Assembly: GCF_030548205.1 (NCBI RefSeq)
Contig: NZ_JAUORV010000011.1
Span: forward strand, 1 to 64,000
DNA: 64,000 nucleotides
Source of the DNA: Aliiglaciecola sp. 3_MG-2023
GTDB taxonomy: Bacteria; Pseudomonadota; Gammaproteobacteria; Enterobacterales; Alteromonadaceae
Direction: 5' to 3'
Below are positions 6,715 to 14,276 of this stretch, piece by piece. The notes below the pieces were generated by a model. It was not told the origin of the DNA. It did not search any database and saw only the letters and a program-made list of their open reading frames with translations. Position 1 is the stretch's first letter, and each line of letters begins with the position of its first letter. Made by a program: the position numbers and the translations under genes.

Positions 6715-6830
6715 CAAAGCGTGGCGAACAAGCCAATCAACACATTCACTACGTTCGCTGGGACGCATACACACGGGGCGGCTTCGCCATTATGCCCCAC
6801 ATGGCTGCGCCCGTTATTGGAAAGTTATGT
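6709..6830 (+). other. attC site
   Basis: Starts TCGTAACAAAGCG and ends GAAAGTTATGT (R' at 6824-6830). Shares the GGGCGGCTTCGCCATTAT core of the attCs at 4537 and 5225. Confidence 0.85.
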
Positions 6831-6845
6831 GCAAGTAATGAACAA

Positions 6846-7157
6846 ATGACTATTCACTTTTCTAATTGCGTTGAAGTATGGGAAAAAATCTTTTTTTGGA
6901 TGCCTATCCCAACAATACTCATCGCTATTTTCTCAGGGATTATGCTTTTTGGTCAAGAGAATCCCCCTAATTGGAAAAAACACAAAAAACGTGTAATTAT
7001 TTTTGAACTGTTAGGACCTTTACATCCACTGGTTACAACCAAATATCTTAAGGCCGAGGCTGTAAAATATCGGTGGTGGTTTTTTGTTTCAGTAATCTTA
7101 TTAATATTCTGGGGTGTTGGTTTAGGTTATGCCCCAATTTGTACGCAAAACACATAA
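6846..7157 (+). CDS. Small two-TM cassette protein of unknown function
   Basis: 103 aa from the ATG at 6846, picked because the upstream open frame (from 6792) is attC sequence. Two membrane segments at about residues 12-34 and 75-97 flank a basic cytosolic loop (WKKHKKRVIIFELLG). The Pro-rich end of the first segment (FFWMPIPTILIAIFSGIM) is notable. No family recognised. Single gene of its cassette. Confidence 0.6.
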   Translation: MTIHFSNCVEVWEKIFFWMPIPTILIAIFSGIMLFGQENPPNWKKHKKRVIIFELLGPLHPLVTTKYLKAEAVKYRWWFFVSVILLIFWGVGLGYAPICTQNT

Positions 7158-7203
7158 AAATTAATATGCGGTTCTTTGGATCCGCATCATTTAACTGTTA
7201 GGT
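7150..7203 (+). other. attC site (short, degenerate R'')
   Basis: Short palindrome ATGCGG-TTCTTTGGAT-CCGCAT followed by AACTGTTAGGT (R' at 7197-7203). The R'' box reads CATAAAAAT rather than TAACAAA. Confidence 0.65.
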
Positions 7204-7209
7204 ACTTTA

Positions 7210-7602
7210 GTGAAAACTGAAAAAGAGCTTCTTGCTGAATTTACTGAGCTCGTCTTTGGACAAAGTGATTTGACAATGAAGTTGACTAAAAACCATATAA
7301 TGACTTTTCCGATTACAGGTGTTCGTCAAGCAGCTCAAGATGCCCTAGAAATTTGTTCTCATATGAAAATTAAAGAACGTGAACATTTAGAATCTGAACT
7401 ACTTAAACTCGGTTTACCATCACTAGCAAATTTAGAAAATAAATCATATAAAAAATTTCTTAAAATCACCTCCAGAGGTAAAATTACCACAGAGGAAGAT
7501 TGGAGGTTGGTTCGCTCCTTATTGGATGCGGATACACTTAACGATAATCAAAAGTTGTTTGCAGCAGAGTTATTAGATCGTTTTGAATATGCACGTACCT
7601 AA
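7210..7602 (+). CDS. Cassette protein of unknown function (130 aa), paralogue of 83-475
   Basis: Same length and alignable from end to end with the protein at 83-475, starting at an equivalent GTG six bases after an R' box. Differences are mostly conservative and many are third-position changes, which argues that both copies are functional proteins. Family and function are not recognised. The attCs behind the two copies differ entirely (116 versus 54 bases), so this is not a recent tandem duplication of a whole cassette. Confidence 0.75.
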   Translation: MKTEKELLAEFTELVFGQSDLTMKLTKNHIMTFPITGVRQAAQDALEICSHMKIKEREHLESELLKLGLPSLANLENKSYKKFLKITSRGKITTEEDWRLVRSLLDADTLNDNQKLFAAELLDRFEYART

Positions 7603-7650
7603 CAAAAATACAAACTGATCTCCTTTCGGCAGTTTGTTTAGGCGTTATGT
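7597..7650 (+). other. attC site (short)
   Basis: Clean 54-base site: R'' ACCTAACAAAAAT, arms ACAAACTG / CAGTTTGT, R' GGCGTTATGT (7644-7650). Confidence 0.88.
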
Positions 7651-7695
7651 TTTTTCGCAAGCCACTAGGATTTTTTAACAAAGGATTTGAAGTAC

Positions 7696-8229
7696 ATGAA
7701 GTTTATCAAGGTTACAACGCTCATTTTGAGCGTCGCTATCATTGTAGCAATACTCTCATACCAGAAAATCATCTCAAATATATTGCTACCACAGTATATT
7801 CATTGGGCGGTTGAAATAGATAAAGAAGGTTTGAAGTCTGGAGTACCTCTAAATGCACAAGAATTATCCTTAGCAAAAGACATAGGAATTCAAAACCCAG
7901 AAAAAGTAAGGGTAATATATGTGGAAGAAGTTCCGTTCCCGTACGAAAACTTTGCGCTTAAAACACTAGGTGAAGCACTCGGGTTCATTGGTGAAGGTAT
8001 AATCAACAACGCTCAGGTGTTCGGATACTCAATTTATGTTCGTAATGGTTACGTACTAAATAGGCCAAAGCTAGCTCATGAATTGGTACATGTACTTCAA
8101 ATTGAACGAACCAGTCTTGACCAGATAATAACTCAGCATTTCTCGGATTTAGCAGAGTATGGTTACGATAAAGCACCTTTAGAAGTTGAAGCGTTTAAAG
8201 CGAATAAAGAATATGCGAGCGATTGGTAA
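7696..8229 (+). CDS. Membrane-anchored zincin-like metallopeptidase cassette protein
   Basis: 177 aa from the ATG at 7696 (AAGGAT ten bases before; a TTG at 7687 is an alternative). An N-terminal membrane anchor (about 4-22) is followed by a domain carrying AHELVHVLQ (about residues 131-139), the HExxH zinc and catalytic motif, and a downstream Glu in LEVEAF that could be the third ligand. The layout recalls DUF4157-type zincins but the protein is shorter. Substrate unknown; the domain should face the periplasm. It is a single-gene cassette. Confidence 0.75.
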   Translation: MKFIKVTTLILSVAIIVAILSYQKIISNILLPQYIHWAVEIDKEGLKSGVPLNAQELSLAKDIGIQNPEKVRVIYVEEVPFPYENFALKTLGEALGFIGEGIINNAQVFGYSIYVRNGYVLNRPKLAHELVHVLQIERTSLDQIITQHFSDLAEYGYDKAPLEVEAFKANKEYASDW

Positions 8230-8249
8230 CCATGCGTTATAGGAAAAAA

Positions 8250-8335
8250 AACATAAAAAAACGCTCAATGAGACAAAAACACAATGCCGCTTCGCATTTT
8301 AACATTGCGCTTTTCCCGTTAGCTTAGCGTTATGC
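8250..8335 (+). other. attC site (degenerate left part)
   Basis: Ends with TAGCTTAGCGTTATGC (R' at 8329-8335); arms CACAATGC…GCATTTT and ACATTGCGC. The R'' box is poor (ACATAAAAAAACGC). A stray GCGTTATAGG at 8234-8243 suggests an older second R' box. Confidence 0.65.
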
Positions 8336-8338
8336 TTT

Positions 8339-8632
8339 ATGAATAAGGTTTTAGAGTTAGCATATTTTATAGTTTTATTGTTTTTTCTTACTGAAGGAAG
8401 AACTCTGTTGGTGCTGGCTTTAGTATTTTCTTATTCAGCATTTTTATATTTCAGAAACAAAGTGGTTCTTTGGTTGTCTGTAATATTTTATGTTTGGTTT
8501 GCTATTTTAGAGATATTACAGGTAGCTGAATTTCCTTTAATTAATGACGATGAATATATTTTTGGTATCGCTTTTTATATTGTTTTATTTATACCTCTCA
8601 TCATTCAGATTATTCGGAGTAATAAAACATAA
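8339..8632 (+). CDS. Small membrane protein, last cassette of the array
   Basis: 97 aa, highly hydrophobic, about three or four membrane segments (residues 5-18, 22-37, 42-60 and 72-91) with short basic ends. No family recognised. ATG 8339 lies only four bases from the R' box. Its attC is missing except for a CATAACATAG start at 8629-8638, so the cassette can probably no longer be excised and marks the end of the array. Confidence 0.65.
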   Translation: MNKVLELAYFIVLLFFLTEGRTLLVLALVFSYSAFLYFRNKVVLWLSVIFYVWFAILEILQVAEFPLINDDEYIFGIAFYIVLFIPLIIQIIRSNKT

Positions 8633-8814
8633 CATAGGCATTGAAATGGACTATTTACCTAAGCAGTCATCTAAATATACCTTTGAAAATGACTTTGCTT
8701 TCAGCCGACCTAACTTTAAATGTTTATTACTAGCAACTGATTTAGGGGGGCTTTTTAACACCTGAGTAGGAGAAGGTGGTGACACCTAACCTACTCGGTA
8801 AATTGTTAAAGATA
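8633..8814. other. Array end and gap without genes
   Basis: No credible gene. Holds a truncated R''-like box and then an imperfect hairpin at 8763-8801 (GAGTAGG…CCTACTC outside, AGGTG…CACCT inside), which may end transcription of the minus-strand gene to its right although no T-run follows in that direction. Confidence 0.5.
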
Positions 8815-9603
8815 TTATTTGATAGCTTTACGACGACGTAAGCCAAGCAAGCCTAGCCCGACCAGCAATAACCCTGCCATTCCAGGTTCAGAAACCGTGG
8901 TTACATCAGTAGTAGTGGTATCAAAATTATCAAAAGATAAGTTGTTAGCGTCAATTAAAAGATTACGATGGCCGCTATTTAAAGTGTTTACAATGGTGTA
9001 GTCAAAAACAACCGTTGACGTATTGGTAAATGTAAATGACGCTGCAACATCAGCTTGGTCCTGATTGAAGGAGTCTAAACCATCTTGTCCATCTACAGCA
9101 TTGGTTCCTTTTCCTGATGCTGTAATAGATCCATCTGAATTCTCAGAAATAGTAAGTGCTGTGGTTGTGGTGTATTCAACAACTGAAGGAGTGTAAACGG
9201 TCACTTCATCGTAATAAATATTGCCAAATTTGCGATTACCATCAATATCATAGAAAAATAAATTGAAAGAAAAGTCAAAGTTAGGTGAAAAGACTTCAGT
9301 GAATTCACTATCTTCATATAAAGTGAATGCGTAAGTCGTTGTCGTATTACCACCCTGATTAATAATTATATCATCAGCGACAGAACCACTGGTTGTGCTA
9401 CCACCATCTTTATATAAAGTTAATGCAACAATTTGTGCATACAAAGATACATCATTAAAGGTAGCGGCCGGTGACGTAAAACTTAGAGAACTTGAACTCA
9501 AAATTTCTGATTCAAGATTAACCTCACCAAAGTCAAGATCAATTACATCTGCATTAGCCATAGAAGAGGCCATTAAGATACTAGCTAGTACTATTTTTTT
9601 CAT
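8815..9603 (-). CDS. PEP-CTERM sorting-domain protein
   Basis: 262 aa. A signal peptide (MKKIVLASILMASSMANA) starts a Thr/Ser-rich, beta-rich secreted domain with no named fold. The C-terminus VSEPGMAGLLLVGLGLLGLRRRK is a PEP-CTERM tripartite signal: a SEP variant of the PEP box, one membrane helix and an Arg cluster. Such proteins are cut and processed by exosortase (EpsH/XrtA), generally encoded near exopolysaccharide genes; none is in this window. No lipid or enzyme motif is visible. The gene stands alone between the array end and an AT-rich repeat region. Confidence 0.9.
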   Translation of the reverse strand: MKKIVLASILMASSMANADVIDLDFGEVNLESEILSSSSLSFTSPAATFNDVSLYAQIVALTLYKDGGSTTSGSVADDIIINQGGNTTTTYAFTLYEDSEFTEVFSPNFDFSFNLFFYDIDGNRKFGNIYYDEVTVYTPSVVEYTTTTALTISENSDGSITASGKGTNAVDGQDGLDSFNQDQADVAASFTFTNTSTVVFDYTIVNTLNSGHRNLLIDANNLSFDNFDTTTTDVTTVSEPGMAGLLLVGLGLLGLRRRKAIK

Positions 9604-9786
9604 ATTTTACTGATTCCAATTTATACACCGAAACCCCTAGGCACATACCGTGCCAAATAGTAAGCTTATGATTTTAAGTTTATTATGTTGTTTTTTTTGG
9701 GGTGTTTTAATTAACTGTAAAAATAACTGACAGTGTAATTTGCTTCATTTATTGTAATAGTTTTGCTGAAATAACAGCACTTACTT

Positions 9787-10029
9787 AACAAGACACCCAC
9801 TTACTTAACAAGATACTTAACAAGACACCCATTCTAAAAAAGTAGTTAAATCTCAGCTTTGCTCTAGGCTTTAGTGTGTTAATTGAAGGGGAAGTAACAG
9901 GGCAAAGTTATGAACATAGGCGTGGCTGTATAGAAAATGGGTTGTTGGGCCTGTATTTTCTATAGATATATGAGCCTATGCTAACAATACTTAACAAGAC
10001 ACCCATAACCATGTAACCAAGACACCCAT
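9787..10029 (+). repeat. Miniature RAYT-derived repeat element
   Basis: Bounded on both sides by copies of TTAACAAGACACCCA(T/C), the repeat that also borders the RAYT gene at 21797. Inside, TCTAGGCTTTA (9864-9874) matches the RAYT 5' region, and 9899-9928 matches about 26 of 30 bases of the RAYT coding sequence at 21903-21932 (…CAAAGTT-TGAACATAGGC…). The element therefore looks like an internally deleted, non-coding relative of that transposase unit. The rest of 9604-10337 is AT-rich and I see no gene in it. Confidence 0.75.
9915..9980 (+). repeat. Long nested stem-loop inside the miniature element
   Basis: Outer arms CATAGGC (9915-9921) and GCCTATG (9974-9980) enclose a perfect 10-base inverted repeat TATAGAAAAT (9929-9938) / ATTTTCTATA (9955-9964). 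Such extended hairpins are what REP-type transposases recognise as single-stranded DNA. Confidence 0.7.
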
Positions 10030-10337
10030 AGCGTAAGAAACAGATCACCCTTACCCGATTAATTTCGTTTTGACTCCGCGAATAATAGCTGTCTCTGCTT
10101 AGCTCGATCCCTAGGTTTGTTTATGGGATTATTGAGGCTTTTACTTTGAATCTTTAGCCCTAGGTCAACTCTTTTAAGCTGGGTACTTTACGCAGATGAA
10201 TAAATTATTATTAATTTAATGTATAAAGTATTTCAACTATTTACTATATTATCAATAAAAAAGATATAGCGTAAACTTCGTTTTAATTATTTTACAGGCT
10301 TTATTAGAAGTCATTTATTAAGTAGGACGGAATGATT

Positions 10338-10994
10338 ATGTCTCATCAAATTATCAAAGATTTAAGCACACGCTACACTGCAAAAAAATACGATAGTGCA
10401 AAACGTATTTCAGCTGAAGATATTGAAGTGATTAAGCAAGCTATTCGTTTGTCGGCTTCTTCAATTAATTCACAACCTTGGAAATTTATTCTTGTAGAAA
10501 GTGATGAAGGTAAACAGCGTTTACACGATACTTTTGCTAATAAACATCAGTTTAATCAACCTCATGCAAAAGAAGCATCACATACACTTTTACTTGCTTA
10601 TGATCCTAAGTTTACCAAAGAAAAGTTTGCCAAACGTGTTGATGCAGAAGTGAGTTCAGGTCATCTTCCCGCTGAAATGTATGACAACTTTATGGGCGCA
10701 TATGCCTTTGCTGAAATGAATACCGACGAAAATGGCAACAATGCAAGTTGGACCAAAGCGCAAGTGTATTTAGCCCTTGGTAATATTTTACATACCTTGG
10801 CCCGCTTAGGTATTGCCTCAACGCCAATGGAAGGAGTGGATCCTGAGTTAATTGGTGAAATTTTTGAAACAGAATTGAATGGTCATGTATGTGAAGTGGC
10901 CCTAGCTATGGGTTATCAGAATAAAGAAGAGGACTGGAACTATGGTTTACCTAAAGCTCGCCTAGCGGTGAACGACATTATTGAAGTCGTCTAA
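10338..10994 (+). CDS. NAD(P)H-dependent nitroreductase, NfsB-like
   Basis: 218 aa, the standard size of the FMN-dependent nitroreductase family (NfsB/dihydropteridine reductase type). Family features include the N-terminal RYTAKKYD, LSASSINSQPWKFILV (FMN-binding region, about residues 38-53) and the C-terminal ASTPMEGVDPELIGEIF. It should reduce nitroaromatics, quinones or flavins in the cytosol as a dimer. ATG 10338 is preferred over 10332 because AGGACGG sits seven bases before it. The gene is monocistronic with a strong terminator downstream. The exact substrate cannot be told. Confidence 0.9.
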   Translation: MSHQIIKDLSTRYTAKKYDSAKRISAEDIEVIKQAIRLSASSINSQPWKFILVESDEGKQRLHDTFANKHQFNQPHAKEASHTLLLAYDPKFTKEKFAKRVDAEVSSGHLPAEMYDNFMGAYAFAEMNTDENGNNASWTKAQVYLALGNILHTLARLGIASTPMEGVDPELIGEIFETELNGHVCEVALAMGYQNKEEDWNYGLPKARLAVNDIIEVV

Positions 10995-11065
10995 GGGCGG
11001 TTATTCAATATCAACGTTATTGCCGTTAGATTGTGGTTAGCTGTTAGGGTTAACAGGAATTGATT

Positions 11066-11091
11066 AAGCCGAGATTTTCTCGGCTTTTTTT
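11066..11091 (+). terminator. Rho-independent terminator after the nitroreductase gene
   Basis: Perfect 9-base stem AAGCCGAGA / TCTCGGCTT with a 3-base loop, followed by a run of T. Confidence 0.93.
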
Positions 11092-11208
11092 AAGATTGAC
11101 TCATATTCAGGGTTAACCCTGTATTGCTAATATGCTTCTCGTGAATTAGCGTTTTTAAGGTAATAAGAAGCCTTAAGTCGAGTTTGTTGATATCCACTAG
11201 TTTTGTCG

Positions 11209-11490
11209 TTAACGTTTGCGGGTAAAAAGTCCAATAATATTAACAATGAGGCGGGCTACTAATAGCGGCACTCCTATTAAGGCCAAGGCTTTTACGAAAG
11301 GCAATATGAATAGCACTGCCCCAGGAATATTGGGTCTACCTTCTCCTTCGCCGCCGTGGTGCCAGCCAGCAGAGTTGATATCAATAGCAAATTGCGTTTG
11401 CTCAAGCGCTATCATCAGTATGCCAACGAGTAGAGATATTCCAACAACAATAGTAGAACGCGATTTCCAATTTTTCTTTACAAACTTCAT
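11209..11490 (-). CDS. Small membrane protein in the cytochrome-like operon
   Basis: 93 aa, third gene of a minus-strand operon. Two hydrophobic segments (about 13-29 and 59-86) flank a Gly/His-rich periplasmic loop with AGWHHGGEGEGRP, which might bind a metal or haem edge. The basic C-terminus ends in TRKR. It overlaps its upstream neighbour by four bases (ATGA), so is translationally coupled to the DUF4405-like protein. No family recognised. Confidence 0.7.
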   Translation of the reverse strand: MKFVKKNWKSRSTIVVGISLLVGILMIALEQTQFAIDINSAGWHHGGEGEGRPNIPGAVLFILPFVKALALIGVPLLVARLIVNIIGLFTRKR

Positions 11491-11978
11491 GACACCGCCT
11501 TCTTTTTCATTTGTACGATTAGGGTTTTAATCCAACGGAAATGAAGGGCTAAATGTAGCCCCAATATAGGCATAATCAGGGTGGCTGAATCGTGGTGCAT
11601 CTTCGACCAAAAATCTTGTATTTCTAATGGGATCCCTAAAGCAGGAAACAATGCAACAGACACCAAGAAACCGCTAACCAACACGAATAACATCAGTAAA
11701 TATAAGGTGTAGTTTAGAACAAAATTATAACGTTCTCGCAGTGTTTTAGCGCGCATAAGTTGTTTGAAGCTGCTAAGAAACCAGTGCCAGTGCAAAAGGA
11801 TATGGATCACAAAAGGGATGAGGAATACTAGGCTCAGCCATTCGTGTAACACTATTCCTGTAGATTGTGGTGCGAGCACAATGAGAAAGGACACCAGCAA
11901 TATGGTGTCCATCACAAATCGGGTCTTTTGTAGGTTATCTTGCCAACTTTGCTTAGCAGTTGTTGCGCTAGTCTTCAT
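11487..11978 (-). CDS. DUF4405-like cytochrome b561-type membrane protein
   Basis: 163 aa with four membrane helices (about 21-39, 44-63, 89-112 and 133-148). His residues sit within or at the ends of helices: LHEWLS, HILLHWHWF, MHHDSA and LHLALHF. This is the pattern of DUF4405/flavinylation-associated cytochrome b561-like proteins, where paired His ligate haem b and move electrons across the inner membrane. It overlaps both neighbours by four bases. A redox role in the membrane is likely; partner and substrate are unknown. Confidence 0.75.
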   Translation of the reverse strand: MKTSATTAKQSWQDNLQKTRFVMDTILLVSFLIVLAPQSTGIVLHEWLSLVFLIPFVIHILLHWHWFLSSFKQLMRAKTLRERYNFVLNYTLYLLMLFVLVSGFLVSVALFPALGIPLEIQDFWSKMHHDSATLIMPILGLHLALHFRWIKTLIVQMKKKAVS

Positions 11979-12430
11979 GCATTAGTACCTGACGCAAAAT
12001 GCGCTTCAAGTTTAGGTTTTACAACTAAGCTCATTAAACACGCCATTGCAATACCTATAGGCAATGCTGCTACTAGGCTTAATGCTGCTTCTTTAAAGAA
12101 TAACTCGAATGAGGGGAAGCCTCGATTGCTCGCGGTTGTCACCAAAGCTAAAATGGTTTCCATGATAAACGCCATAGTTAGACCATGTATTAAATTGCGT
12201 TGTAAAACCGTAAATGAACCAAACATTTGTTGTACTGCTTTGTTAACGAAATAAAAGATAACACCGCCACAAGGCAGCATAATCAAAAATGCAAAGGTGA
12301 AAGCTTCTAACCAAGTTGGAATGAAAGCTTGTTCTGGTTGAATACTTACGGATGTCATAATGGCCGTTAATAATCCAGTCAGTAGCATGGCTACAGGCAG
12401 TAAAACTACAATTTTTTTGATATGGTTCAC
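11975..12430 (-). CDS. DUF2798-like membrane protein
   Basis: 151 aa, first gene of the minus-strand trio. Four membrane segments, as two hairpin units typical of DUF2798 proteins; the paired phrases FAFLIMLPCGGVIFYFVNK and LVAALPIGIAMACLMSLVV fit the duplicated motif. Function of the family is unknown. ATG (minus) at 12430; a weak AGAGTC-type site precedes it. It overlaps the next gene by four bases, so the three products are likely co-regulated membrane proteins. Confidence 0.75.
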   Translation of the reverse strand: MNHIKKIVVLLPVAMLLTGLLTAIMTSVSIQPEQAFIPTWLEAFTFAFLIMLPCGGVIFYFVNKAVQQMFGSFTVLQRNLIHGLTMAFIMETILALVTTASNRGFPSFELFFKEAALSLVAALPIGIAMACLMSLVVKPKLEAHFASGTNA

Positions 12431-13179
12431 AATGATTTGACTCTTCTATTTGGTTGACCTTATCAACTTTAATGGGTTGGGTTGATAATGTCAACTAAAT
12501 TTCTGGTTGTCATGCTGAAATTCAATGTCGCCTGTGAAAAGTACCGGCATTCTTATGTCACTATAGAAACGGCAAACGTTTTTAAAATTGAAAAAAACTT
12601 GTCTGTAGCCAGTATTTCGAACATGTACACTCTTTATCATCGACATCTGATTTAATCCTTACTTTTTTCATGGCTAGGCTAAAGAAATTGAGAGGTTTGG
12701 AGTGCTAGTTGATTTGTCGAAGAGCAAAGAGCTAAAGTTGCTCTATGGCAAATTGTTTGGCAGTCTCATATAGTTGTTCGCGAACTAATGCAAAACTTTA
12801 AGTTTAGGTCATAGTATCGCAATTCCCAGAGAGCTTTCATGGTGCGTCATGAGAATATATAGTTATTTGATGCTTTCGTTGGGTTGTCAATATGACCAAA
12901 ATGATGAGTCTGAAATAACCAATATAACTAGAGATCAGTTCGATGCAAGAAGAGAAAGAGTTCACTAGTTTTTGAAGGTTTTTTTAGTGGAAATATGCCA
13001 GTTAATGACATCCTGGGTTATTAAGTAATGAAATGCACTGCTAACAAAAAACCACAAAAACGCGAAAGTCAGCTATTTTTTACGCCTCCCCGTTTTTGCT
13101 AGAGCAAAGAAGGTCTCACCTTGCAGGTCTCTGGTGTGGGTGTAATGTAGCAATTTAATGGTCAAATTTTGGAGTTGTT
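12431..13179. other. Gap of about 750 bases without a supported gene
   Basis: Holds the promoter region of the minus-strand trio at its left end. I see no ORF with coding character, RNA gene or strong repeat elsewhere in it. A minus-strand open frame at 12243-12494 mostly overlaps the trio and is not credible. Confidence 0.5.
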
Positions 13180-13455
13180 TTGAAGAAAATTATATTCGTT
13201 TTAGTTGCAGTTGTTGTCGGCTATTTTATAAATTTAAAATTTGTAGAGCTAGCTTACACACTTGGTTTTGCAGAGCTAAAAAAAGAGGCTGTCTTAATTA
13301 ACTCGGAAAAAATGAAAGTCAAATGTCGTTCTTATGCACTTGGCTGGTTTGATGAAATTAAATTAGAGAATAAGTTTCAAGCATGTGTCAACGAACATGA
13401 AGCGAATGGCTATAAGATTATTGACAGTTCTAGTACATATCAAACTGTTAGATAG
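13180..13455 (+). CDS. Hypothetical membrane-anchored protein
   Basis: 91 aa beginning at TTG 13180, chosen because GGAG sits five bases before it and the N-terminus then reads as a signal anchor (KKIIFVLVAVVVGYFI). The rest is a small soluble domain with two Cys (KCRSYA and FQACVNEH), probably periplasmic. No family recognised. It stands alone between a gene-free gap and another small membrane gene. Confidence 0.55.
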   Translation: MKKIIFVLVAVVVGYFINLKFVELAYTLGFAELKKEAVLINSEKMKVKCRSYALGWFDEIKLENKFQACVNEHEANGYKIIDSSSTYQTVR

Positions 13456-13538
13456 CGACAAAAACTCGTTGGATTTTGTTTCTTGTTCTTTAATTTCGCC
13501 AATATTTATTCACCTCTTTATCCGGCATTCCAAACATT

Positions 13539-13781
13539 TTGATGAAACCAAGTTCTATGGAAGCCAAGGCTGTTTATCGAACTAATACCCTTAATTTCAG
13601 TTCAATCGCTATGGCCGTGAGTGCTTTATGTCTTCTTAGAGGCTTGTTGCTAACCCCATTAATGTTTAGTAAACCTGTAAAAATTTGGTTTAAACAGAAT
13701 GTGGGTTTCAATTCTGATAGCTATACATACTTTTTTCTTTCATTGATTTTAATTTTGGTTGGTTTGGTGAGGTACTTATAA
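13539..13781 (+). CDS. Hypothetical two-TM protein
   Basis: 80 aa from ATG 13539, though ATG 13542 or 13557 would serve equally well and no ribosome binding site decides. Two hydrophobic segments at about 21-44 and 63-80 with a basic loop between (KPVKIWFKQNVGF). No family recognised, and the gene could be a remnant. Confidence 0.45.
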   Translation: MMKPSSMEAKAVYRTNTLNFSSIAMAVSALCLLRGLLLTPLMFSKPVKIWFKQNVGFNSDSYTYFFLSLILILVGLVRYL

Positions 13782-13880
13782 CAAGTTAGTTAAATCACTC
13801 TTTGTTTAAAGCATTAGTTGTCTAAGTATTTTAGCCGCATTTTGCGCGTTGTGGCATTTTTATATGAAAGGGAGGTGTGA

Positions 13881-14264
13881 GTGAATATTATTCCATTGAT
13901 AGGAGGCATCGGGTTCGGCTCTCTAGGGTTGTTCATTCTTTTTGATTATTACCGATTTAATAAAGGGGCAATAAAAGTATACGGAAAGATTCTTCGTTAT
14001 GATGAATATGAATCTAAAAACAAAGATGGACGCATATGCACAATGTACCGACCTAGTTTTGACTTTTCAGCAAATGGAAAAGTTTACGAAGTAAAATCGA
14101 AAACATCATTTAATTCTAAAATTATACCCGTAGGAAAACGTGCAAATGTGCTGTATCAACAAGGTGATGAGTCAAACGCTCGGCTAGCTAAAGGAAATAG
14201 TTATTGGTTAGGCATTCTATTTATTGGGCTCTCAATACCTGCAATTTACTTTGGGGCTCAATAA
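13881..14264 (+). CDS. DUF3592-like membrane protein
   Basis: 127 aa starting at GTG 13881 with GGGAGGTG upstream. An N-terminal helix (about 5-25) and a C-terminal helix (108-126) bracket a beta-rich domain with YGKILRYDEYES, MYRPSFDFSANGKVYEVKS and VGKRANVLYQQGDES. This is the DUF3592 layout: a small domain held between two membrane helices. Function unknown. The stop lies 13 bases before a block of three tandem repeats that may affect the transcript's 3' end. Confidence 0.75.
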   Translation: MNIIPLIGGIGFGSLGLFILFDYYRFNKGAIKVYGKILRYDEYESKNKDGRICTMYRPSFDFSANGKVYEVKSKTSFNSKIIPVGKRANVLYQQGDESNARLAKGNSYWLGILFIGLSIPAIYFGAQ

Positions 14265-14276
14265 CAGTTATTAAAG

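Larger units (their letters stand above)
1..8640 (+). mobile_element. Chromosomal integron cassette array (distal part, 16 cassettes)
   Basis: Sixteen short gene units, nearly all on the + strand, are each followed by an imperfect palindrome that starts with a TAAC-type box and ends with GTTAGGY, GTTATGY or a close variant just before the next gene. This is the layout of integron gene cassettes (ORF then attC). Genes read away from the integrase in known integrons, so intI and attI should lie left of base 1; neither is in the window. Most cassettes encode small proteins of unknown function, and two encode toxin-antitoxin pairs, as in known sedentary chromosomal integrons. The array stops at a truncated attC near 8640. 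Confidence 0.9.

Noticed and set aside
8544-8765. 73-aa open frame overlapping the last cassette gene
   Set aside because: Out of frame within a membrane-protein gene and extends over the truncated attC; a shadow frame.
8763-8801. Hairpin containing GTTAGGT on the minus strand as a possible attI or attC
   Set aside because: It reads in the wrong direction, has a simple stem and no integrase nearby; more likely a plain hairpin after the PEP-CTERM gene.
12243-12494. 83-aa minus-strand open frame
   Set aside because: Mostly overlaps the DUF2798-like gene in another frame and lacks protein character.
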